DNA from: Actinomycetota bacterium
GTDB taxonomy: Bacteria > Actinomycetota > Actinomycetes > S36-B12 > UBA5976
Direction of reading: 5' to 3'
DNA: 5,148 nt
Assembly: GCA_009704345.1 (NCBI GenBank)
Contig: WLEH01000097.1
Span: 1-5,148 of the forward strand
In this document: piece after piece, positions 1 through 5,148 of the stretch
Position numbering within the stretch: position 1 is the first letter of the stretch
Layout of the letters: every line of letters starts with the position of its first letter
Notes under the pieces: generated by a model
What the model saw: the letters and a program-made list of their open reading frames with translations, nothing else
The model's database searches: none
Told to the model about the DNA's origin: nothing
Program-made: the position numbers and the translations under genes

Positions 1-2376
1 AAGGGTGTTCTTAAGGTAATGTCGAAAATGGGTGTTAGCACGGTAGCTTCTTATCGAGGTGCGCAGATATTTGAAGCCATTGGGCTGTCTCAAGATTTTG
101 TTGATGAATACTTTACCGGCACAGTTTCAAAACTAGGTGGCGTCGGACTTGATGTTATTGCTGAAGAAGTCAAACGACGCCATGACATTGCTTATCCGCC
201 AAGCGGAATTTCACCAAAGCATAGACAGTTAACAATTGGCGGTGAATACCAATGGCGACGAGAAGGTGAGCCACACTTATTTGATCCAGAAACAGTGTTC
301 AAGTTGCAGCATTCAACTCGTGATGGTCGTTATGAACTCTTTAAGGAATACACCGATCGCGTCAATGATCAAAATGAACGATTAATGACCTTGCGCGGAT
401 TGATGAAGTTCAAATCTGATCGACAAGCTATCTTGATTGATGAAGTTGAACCCGCATCTGAAATTCTGAAGCGGTTCTCAACCGGAGCTATGTCTTATGG
501 CTCGATATCAGCCGAAGCTCATGAAACTCTCGCTATTGCAATGAATCGCATTGGCGGTAAGTCAAATACTGGCGAAGGCGGCGAAGATCCAGAGCGATTT
601 ATTGCTTTGGAAAACGGTGATTCTAAGCGAAGTGCAATTAAGCAAGTGGCAAGCGGACGATTCGGTGTTACTTCAGAATACCTGGTTAACGCTGATGACA
701 TTCAGATCAAGATGGCGCAAGGCGCAAAACCAGGTGAGGGCGGGCAGCTACCAGGAAAGAAGATATATCCCTGGATCGCAAAGACAAGACATTCCACAAC
801 TGGGGTGGGGCTGATTAGTCCACCGCCGCATCATGACATCTACTCGATTGAAGATTTGGCGCAATTAATTCATGATCTAAAGAACTCGAACAACCGGGCT
901 CGGGTTCACGTGAAGTTAGTTTCAGAAGTTGGCGTCGGCACTGTTGCGGCCGGAGTTGCAAAGGCTCATGCTGATGTAATTTTGGTTTCTGGTCACGATG
1001 GTGGCACTGGAGCAAGTCCGTTGACCTCACTAAAGCACGCTGGTGCGCCTTGGGAATTAGGTCTTGCAGAGACTCAACAGACATTATTATTGAATAAACT
1101 CCGTGATCGTGTTGTGGTTCAAACTGATGGTCAACTGAAAACTGGTCGTGATGTGATGGTCGCCGCGTTATTAGGTGCAGAAGAGTTTGGGTTTGCTACC
1201 GCGCCATTAGTTGTAATGGGCTGTGTCATGATGAGAGTTTGTCATCTAGATACTTGTCCAGTTGGTGTTGCTACTCAAAATCCAATCCTTCGGGAAAAAT
1301 TCTCCGGCAAGCCAGAGTTTGTGGTTAATTTTTTCGAATACATTGCACAAGAAGTGCGGGAATTGCTGGCTCAACTTGGTTTTAAGTCTCTCGATGACGC
1401 AATTGGCCATGTTGAATTACTGGATGTGGTTGAAGCGGTGGATCATTGGAAAGCAGCTGGGTTAGATCTACAGCCATTGTTCTTTCGACCAACTGATGTT
1501 GACTCTGCATTGCATCACACAACTCAGCAAGATCATGGATTGGCTAAAGCGCTGGATAATCAATTAATTGCCGCCGCCGCCCCGGCTTTGGAAAATCGAG
1601 AGCCAGTAATTGGCAGATATGAGATCCGAAACGTCAATCGAACCGTAGGTACCATGCTTGGTGCTGAAATTACCAGAAAATTTGGCGGAGATGGGTTGCC
1701 AGATGAAACTATCCGATTCCTCTTTAGCGGTTCTGCTGGCCAATCTTTAGGGGCGTTCATTCCTCGAGGATTAACCTTGATTGTTGAGGGTGATGCAAAT
1801 GATTATGTTGGTAAAGGTCTAAGCGGTGGAAAAATCGTGATTCGGCCAGATCGCAACTCCACCTTTAACGCTAGTGAAAATGTTATTGCTGGCAACGTTG
1901 TTGGTTACGGTGCAACGTCGGGTGAGTTATTCATTCGCGGCTTGGTGGGTGAACGATTCGCAGTGCGAAACTCAGGTGCAACTTTGGTGGTAGAGGGCGT
2001 TGGTGATCACGCCTGTGAGTACATGACCGGCGGCCGAGTCCTCATTCTTGGAAAAACTGGGCGGAACATTGCAGCCGGTATGAGTGGTGGAATTGCTTAT
2101 GTGCTGGACCTCAATCTAGGTTTCGTTAACCGCGAGATGGTGGAATTAGAAGAACTCAGCGACACAGATTGGGATTTTGTCGGGAATTATTTACAGAAGC
2201 ATCTAGATGAGACTGATTCTGATTTGGCCAAGAGATTACTACAAGATCCCAATTCAAGAAATCGCTTCACCAAAATTATGCCTAGTGATTACAAAAAAGT
2301 CCTTGAAGCGACCGCAAGGGCTGAAGCAACCGGACAAGATGTGTTAACCGCGATTATGGAGGCTGTCAATGGCTGA
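1..2376 (+). CDS. gltB: Glutamate synthase (NADPH) large subunit, C-terminal 791 residues (5'-truncated by window)
   Basis: Large (alpha) subunit of NADPH-dependent glutamate synthase, a cytoplasmic enzyme. Ammonia released from glutamine is channelled to 2-oxoglutarate at the FMN site to make glutamate. The frame is open from base 1 (KGVLKV before the first ATG at 19), so that ATG is internal. About 700 residues of the usual ~1500, including the N-terminal Cys glutaminase domain, lie upstream of the window. In fragment numbering, residues 1-30 are the end of the central domain (VASYRGAQIFEAIG). Residues ~80-450 are the FMN/synthase barrel, with MSYGSIS at 164, SNTGEGGEDPERF from 188, AQGAKPGEGGQLPG at 239 and GHDGGTGASP at 331. 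The [3Fe-4S] ligands fit C-x5-C-x4-C: C408, C414 and C419 (codons at 1222, 1240, 1255). Residues ~540-730 are the GXGXG beta-helix domain (GKGLSGGKIVIRP, GMSGGIAYVLD). No frameshift or missing key residue is seen. It overlaps gltD by 8 bases, which supports the NADPH-type rather than the ferredoxin-type enzyme. Confidence 0.97.
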   Translation, partial: KGVLKVMSKMGVSTVASYRGAQIFEAIGLSQDFVDEYFTGTVSKLGGVGLDVIAEEVKRRHDIAYPPSGISPKHRQLTIGGEYQWRREGEPHLFDPETVFKLQHSTRDGRYELFKEYTDRVNDQNERLMTLRGLMKFKSDRQAILIDEVEPASEILKRFSTGAMSYGSISAEAHETLAIAMNRIGGKSNTGEGGEDPERFIALENGDSKRSAIKQVASGRFGVTSEYLVNADDIQIKMAQGAKPGEGGQLPGKKIYPWIAKTRHSTTGVGLISPPPHHDIYSIEDLAQLIHDLKNSNNRARVHVKLVSEVGVGTVAAGVAKAHADVILVSGHDGGTGASPLTSLKHAGAPWELGLAETQQTLLLNKLRDRVVVQTDGQLKTGRDVMVAALLGAEEFGFATAPLVVMGCVMMRVCHLDTCPVGVATQNPILREKFSGKPEFVVNFFEYIAQEVRELLAQLGFKSLDDAIGHVELLDVVEAVDHWKAAGLDLQPLFFRPTDVDSALHHTTQQDHGLAKALDNQLIAAAAPALENREPVIGRYEIRNVNRTVGTMLGAEITRKFGGDGLPDETIRFLFSGSAGQSLGAFIPRGLTLIVEGDANDYVGKGLSGGKIVIRPDRNSTFNASENVIAGNVVGYGATSGELFIRGLVGERFAVRNSGATLVVEGVGDHACEYMTGGRVLILGKTGRNIAAGMSGGIAYVLDLNLGFVNREMVELEELSDTDWDFVGNYLQKHLDETDSDLAKRLLQDPNSRNRFTKIMPSDYKKVLEATARAEATGQDVLTAIMEAVNG
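2358..2362 (+). promoter_or_regulatory. Ribosome binding site of gltD inside the gltB 3' end
   Basis: GGAGG lies six bases before the gltD ATG (2369), which is a textbook Shine-Dalgarno match and spacing. It sits within the last codons of gltB (ATG GAG GCT). It fixes the gltD start and fits translational coupling of the two subunits: ribosomes finishing gltB at the TGA (2374-2376) end on top of the gltD start codon. Confidence 0.85.
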
Positions 2377-3829
2377 TCCAAAAGGTTTTATAACTACGCC
2401 TCGAGCAACACCGGTGCGACGCCCGGTTGACGTTCGCATCAGAGATTGGAAAGAGGTTTACCTTGAACACCCAACTCATGCTACCCAGGAACAAGCTGGT
2501 CGTTGCATGGACTGTGGCATTCCGTTTTGTCACAATGGATGTCCGCTTGGAAATTTAATTCCGGAGTGGAATGATTTAGTTTGGCGTGGCGAGTGGGAAG
2601 AGGCTAGTGAAAGACTGCACGCAACAAATAACTTTCCAGAATTCACCGGAAAACTATGTCCAGCGCCATGTGAAACTGCATGCGTAGTTGCAATCAATCA
2701 AGATGCTGTAGCAATTAAGCATGTTGAAGTTGAGATATCTGACCAAGCTTGGCGAAATGGTTATGTAAAGCCAATGCCACCAGAGCGATTAACTGGAAAA
2801 ACGGTAGCAATCATCGGTTCTGGGCCGGCTGGTTTGGCCGCTGCTCAACAGTTAGCTCGAGTAGGTCACACTGTTGCGGTTTATGAACGTGCCGATCGCA
2901 TAGGCGGCTTACTTCGATACGGCATTCCTGAATTTAAGATGGAGAAATGGGTACTTGATCGTCGAATAGCGCAATTAGAAGCTGAAGGAGTTAAATTTCG
3001 TACCAGCGTAAATGTTGGTGTCGATATCGATGGCGCGGAGTTGCTACGCCGTTATGACGCAGTAGTGCTTGCCAATGGGGCAACTCAGTGGCGTGATTTG
3101 CCAGTGCCTGGCCGGGAACTTTCTGGAATCTATCTAGCTATGCAGTATTTACCGTTGGCAAACCGAGCGATTGCGGAAGATTCAGATCCAGCAAAAGTAG
3201 AAATTTCCGCCACAGATAAAAAGGTAATCATCATTGGTGGCGGCGATACTGGAGCCGATTGCTTAGGCACAGCAATACGACAAGGAGCTGCCAGCATTGT
3301 TCAGTTAGAAATTATGCCAAGACCACCAGCGGAACGGCCAAGTTATCAACCGTGGCCAACCTTTCCAATGACATACAAGGTCACTTCTGCACACGAAGAA
3401 GGTGGCGATCGCCGCTACGCAGTTTCGACGCAGCGGTTTATTGGCGAAAATGGTCAGCTAACTGGAATTGAATTGGTCGAAGTAAAACTCAATGATGGAA
3501 AGCTGCAGCCAGTTGAAGGATCAGAAATAGTGCTGGAAGCAGATTTAGTTTTTCTTGCGATGGGATTTACCGGACCAGAAAAGTCACCATTAATTGATCA
3601 ACTTGGACTGGAATTAACTGATCGGGGAGCGTTAGCGCGTAACGACGACTTCAGCACTGCAGTACCGGGAGTTTTCATTTGTGGTGATGCTGGCCGCGGT
3701 CAATCGTTGATCGTTTGGGCGATTGCCGAAGGTCGTGCAGCTGCAGCCTCAGTGGATACCTACCTATCAGGAGTGGCAAGTCCGCTTCCAAGGCCGGTTA
3801 GGGCATCGACTCGTCCGCTTACCGTGTAA
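2369..3829 (+). CDS. gltD: Glutamate synthase (NADPH) small subunit
   Basis: Small (beta) subunit of NADPH-GOGAT. It takes electrons from NADPH through FAD and passes them via iron-sulfur clusters to the FMN of GltB. The gene is complete at 486 residues, close to the ~470-490 usual for the family. The N-terminal ferredoxin-like domain has two cysteine groups, C46/C49/C54/C58 (CMDCGIPFCHNGCPLGN) and C97/C101/C105 (CPAPCETAC), which are the expected [4Fe-4S] region. The first Rossmann motif (FAD) is GSGPAG at 150-155, followed by E173 and IGGLLRYGIPEFK. The second nucleotide motif (NADPH) is GGGDTGAD at 290-297. The C-terminal FAD motif is GD at 439-440 in CGDAGRGQSL, followed by WAIAEGR. The start at 2369 is supported by the GGAGG site and by the family-typical MADPKGF N-terminus. 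The tail after residue 467 is rich in Pro and Arg and ends RPLTV, as I recall for actinobacterial GltD. It overlaps gltB by 8 bases, and pyk follows after 37 bases. Related reductase subunits (e.g. DPD- or NfnB-like) share this fold, but adjacency to gltB settles the call. Confidence 0.97.
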   Translation: MADPKGFITTPRATPVRRPVDVRIRDWKEVYLEHPTHATQEQAGRCMDCGIPFCHNGCPLGNLIPEWNDLVWRGEWEEASERLHATNNFPEFTGKLCPAPCETACVVAINQDAVAIKHVEVEISDQAWRNGYVKPMPPERLTGKTVAIIGSGPAGLAAAQQLARVGHTVAVYERADRIGGLLRYGIPEFKMEKWVLDRRIAQLEAEGVKFRTSVNVGVDIDGAELLRRYDAVVLANGATQWRDLPVPGRELSGIYLAMQYLPLANRAIAEDSDPAKVEISATDKKVIIIGGGDTGADCLGTAIRQGAASIVQLEIMPRPPAERPSYQPWPTFPMTYKVTSAHEEGGDRRYAVSTQRFIGENGQLTGIELVEVKLNDGKLQPVEGSEIVLEADLVFLAMGFTGPEKSPLIDQLGLELTDRGALARNDDFSTAVPGVFICGDAGRGQSLIVWAIAEGRAAAASVDTYLSGVASPLPRPVRASTRPLTV

Positions 3830-3866
3830 TGCGACCTGCTTGATTGCAATTGGGTAGGGTTCGGTT
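3830..3866 (+). other. 37-base gltD-pyk intergenic gap, no terminator seen
   Basis: This is the only non-coding stretch in the window. It has no GC-rich hairpin followed by a T-run, so read-through from gltBD into pyk is plausible. It contains a short palindrome, ATTGCAAT (3843-3850), too small to call an operator. Near its 3' end is TAGGGT, described separately as a possible -10 box. Confidence 0.7.
3855..3860 (+). promoter_or_regulatory. Possible -10 element (TAGGGT) for a leaderless pyk transcript, or alternatively a weak Shine-Dalgarno site
   Basis: TAGGGT fits the TANNNT pattern of actinobacterial housekeeping -10 boxes. It ends six bases before the pyk ATG, so transcription would begin at or next to the A of the start codon, giving a leaderless mRNA. 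A poor -35 candidate, GCGACC (3831-3836), shares only the GAC core of TTGACA, with an 18-base spacer. The competing reading is that AGGG (3856-3859), seven bases before the ATG, is a short Shine-Dalgarno site on a gltBD-pyk transcript. The sequence alone cannot decide, and both could operate. Confidence 0.4.
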
Positions 3867-5148
3867 ATGCGTCGAGCCAAAATTGTTGCAACTATGGGTC
3901 CTGCGACAGCATCTGTTGACAGCATTGAAAAATTAATTGATGCCGGTATGAATGTAGCTCGGCTGAACATGTCGCATGGCAATCGGGCTGATCAGATTAA
4001 GATGTTGGCAGATATCAGATCTGCAGCGAAGAATCGAAATGTAGATATCGGCATTTTTGCTGATCTGCAAGGACCGAAGATCCGACTGGGCTTATTTGAA
4101 AATGGACCAGTTGAACTAATTTCAGGTGATGACTTCACCATTACGACGAGCGAATTTCTCGGCACAAAAGAAAAGGCCAGCACCACATATAAAGGATTAC
4201 CTGGTGATGTGAACCCAGGTGATGTGATTTTGATTGATGATGGTTTAGTTGTGCTTAAGGTTAAATCAAAAACCAATACAGATGTTCTTTGTGCAGTTGT
4301 TGAAGGTGGAAATGTCTCGAACAACAAAGGTATAAATCTGCCAGGAGTTGCGGTAAGCGTGCCTGCACTTTCTGATAAAGATGAGGAAGATCTGCGTTGG
4401 GCGCTGGGTGCTGGAATCGATATGGTTGCGCTTTCATTTGTGCGAAGCGCGCAGGACTATGCTGACGTAAAGCGGATAATGGACGAAATGAATATCCATG
4501 TTCCGGTCATTGCAAAGATTGAAAAACCACAAGCCGTGAACGCGCTCGTTGAAATCATTGAAGCCTTTGATGCAATTATGGTAGCTCGTGGCGATCTTGG
4601 GGTTGAATTACCATTAGAGCAAGTTCCGATTGTGCAAAAGCGGGCGATAACACTTTCTCGTCAGTTCGCCAAACCAGTTATTGTGGCCACGCAGATGTTG
4701 GATTCGATGATTAATTCTCATCGTCCTACCCGGGCTGAAACGTCCGATGTGGCTAATGCAGTTTTTGACGGCGCAGATGCATTAATGCTTTCAGCAGAAA
4801 CTAGTGTCGGAGTGGATCCAGCGCATGTAGTAAGTGTCATGTCCTCAATTATTGAAACTGTAGAACAAGACGGTGGCACAAAACTGCCAGATCTGGGAAC
4901 TGAGTCAATAAGATCAACAGCATATGCTGTCACGCGAGGTGCAGTACAAATCGCGCAATCAGTTTCGGCAAGTTATTTATGCGCGTTTACCGAGACTGGC
5001 AGATCAGCGCGATTGGTTTCCAGACTTCGCCCGGTTGTGCCGTTACTCGCATTTACTCCTATGGAACAGGTCAGAAGGCAGTTATCGCTTGTTTGGGGAG
5101 TCCAAAGCTTTGAGGTCGCACCTGCATCAAGCACAGATGAAATGGTTC
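3867..5148 (+). CDS. pyk: Pyruvate kinase, 3'-truncated by window (427 codons present)
   Basis: Cytoplasmic pyruvate kinase: phosphoenolpyruvate + ADP to pyruvate + ATP, the last step of glycolysis. I translated the frame by hand and it is open from 3867 to the window edge (last full codon ends at 5147). The family is ~470-480 residues long, so about 45 are missing. The start is firm: an in-frame TAG lies at 3855-3857, ATG 3867 is the first start codon after it, and MRRAKIVATMGPA is the usual N-terminus. Domain A has R32/N34/S36 (VARLNMSHG), D66 and R73 (DLQGPKIRLG), the signature MVARGDLGVE at 238-247 with catalytic K217, E219 and D243, and T275 in ATQMLDSM. The B domain covers ~75-165. The allosteric C domain begins around 330-345, with FTETGRSARLVSRLRP near 372-387; its end, where effectors often bind, is cut off. 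K71 replaces the Glu of potassium-dependent enzymes. Codon use resembles gltBD, and there is no sign of transfer or decay. Confidence 0.97.
   Translation, partial: MRRAKIVATMGPATASVDSIEKLIDAGMNVARLNMSHGNRADQIKMLADIRSAAKNRNVDIGIFADLQGPKIRLGLFENGPVELISGDDFTITTSEFLGTKEKASTTYKGLPGDVNPGDVILIDDGLVVLKVKSKTNTDVLCAVVEGGNVSNNKGINLPGVAVSVPALSDKDEEDLRWALGAGIDMVALSFVRSAQDYADVKRIMDEMNIHVPVIAKIEKPQAVNALVEIIEAFDAIMVARGDLGVELPLEQVPIVQKRAITLSRQFAKPVIVATQMLDSMINSHRPTRAETSDVANAVFDGADALMLSAETSVGVDPAHVVSVMSSIIETVEQDGGTKLPDLGTESIRSTAYAVTRGAVQIAQSVSASYLCAFTETGRSARLVSRLRPVVPLLAFTPMEQVRRQLSLVWGVQSFEVAPASSTDEMV

Noticed and set aside
19..21. ATG at the left edge as the true start of a gene
   Set aside because: The frame is open to base 1 and the residues before it (KGVLKV) match the GltB family, so this methionine is internal to a gene that begins upstream.
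551..814. Open frame of 87 codons on the + strand, out of frame with gltB
   Set aside because: It lies entirely inside the well-conserved GltB barrel, whose reading frame is certain, and its product has no family resemblance.
815..1084. Open frame of 89 codons on the - strand within gltB
   Set aside because: It lies antisense to the highly conserved FMN/synthase domain of GltB. Its peptide has no recognisable motif and is rich in Gln, His, Leu and Arg, as expected from reading the opposite strand. It is a shadow frame.
1570..1583. GCC triplet run (four alanine codons) in gltB
   Set aside because: It encodes a short AAAAP linker between the synthase domain and the GXGXG domain. It is a minor low-complexity tract, with no sign of frameshift or phase variation.
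3843..3850. Perfect 8-base palindrome ATTGCAAT between gltD and pyk
   Set aside because: It is too short to distinguish from chance, has no second copy nearby, and lacks the stem length and T-run of a terminator.
4203..4227. Direct repeat GGTGATGTGA, two copies 15 bases apart, in pyk
   Set aside because: It encodes PGDV-N-PGDV in the B domain. Pyruvate kinases commonly have a similar PxDVxPGD segment here, so protein sequence explains it.
3992..4327. Open frame of 111 codons on the - strand within pyk
   Set aside because: It is fully antisense to the conserved A and B domains of pyruvate kinase, with a Ser/Thr/Pro/Phe-rich product of no recognisable family. It is a shadow of the real + strand gene.

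Overview
The window holds three housekeeping genes on the + strand, packed almost end to end: the 3' half of gltB (glutamate synthase large subunit), a complete gltD (glutamate synthase small subunit), and pyk (pyruvate kinase), which runs off the right edge. I see no RNA gene, mobile element, CRISPR array, repeat family or convincing terminator. No stretch without a gene is longer than 37 bases.

The organism looks like a member of the Actinobacteria (Actinomycetota) with unusually modest GC. The GltD N-terminus (MADPKGF...) and its proline- and arginine-rich tail ending RPLTV, the style of pyruvate kinase (DLQGPKIRLG, MVARGDLGVE), and the gltB-gltD-pyk order all resemble actinobacterial homologues as I remember them. 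GC, estimated by eye from sample lines, is in the mid-40s percent, far below Streptomyces or Mycobacterium. Together with the tight packing, this points to a streamlined aquatic lineage such as the freshwater acI / Nanopelagicales group. That placement is an inference, not something the sequence proves.

Layout: bases 1-2376 encode the last 791 residues of GltB (the end of the central domain, the FMN/[3Fe-4S] synthase domain and the C-terminal GXGXG beta-helix). gltD (2369-3829) overlaps the end of gltB by 8 bases and has its ribosome binding site inside gltB, so the two subunits are almost certainly co-transcribed and probably translationally coupled. After a 37-base gap, pyk starts at 3867; 427 codons are present and roughly the last 45 residues are missing. 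A TANNNT element six bases before the pyk ATG could be a -10 box giving a leaderless pyk transcript, or the same bases could be a short Shine-Dalgarno sequence.

Functionally, GltB and GltD form NADPH-dependent glutamate synthase, the GOGAT half of the GS-GOGAT ammonium assimilation cycle. Pyruvate kinase carries out the last step of glycolysis. The genes thus pair nitrogen assimilation with lower glycolysis, which supplies carbon towards 2-oxoglutarate. I found no previously undescribed system here. The points most worth a second look are the possible leaderless pyk promoter and the residues that predict a potassium-independent pyruvate kinase.
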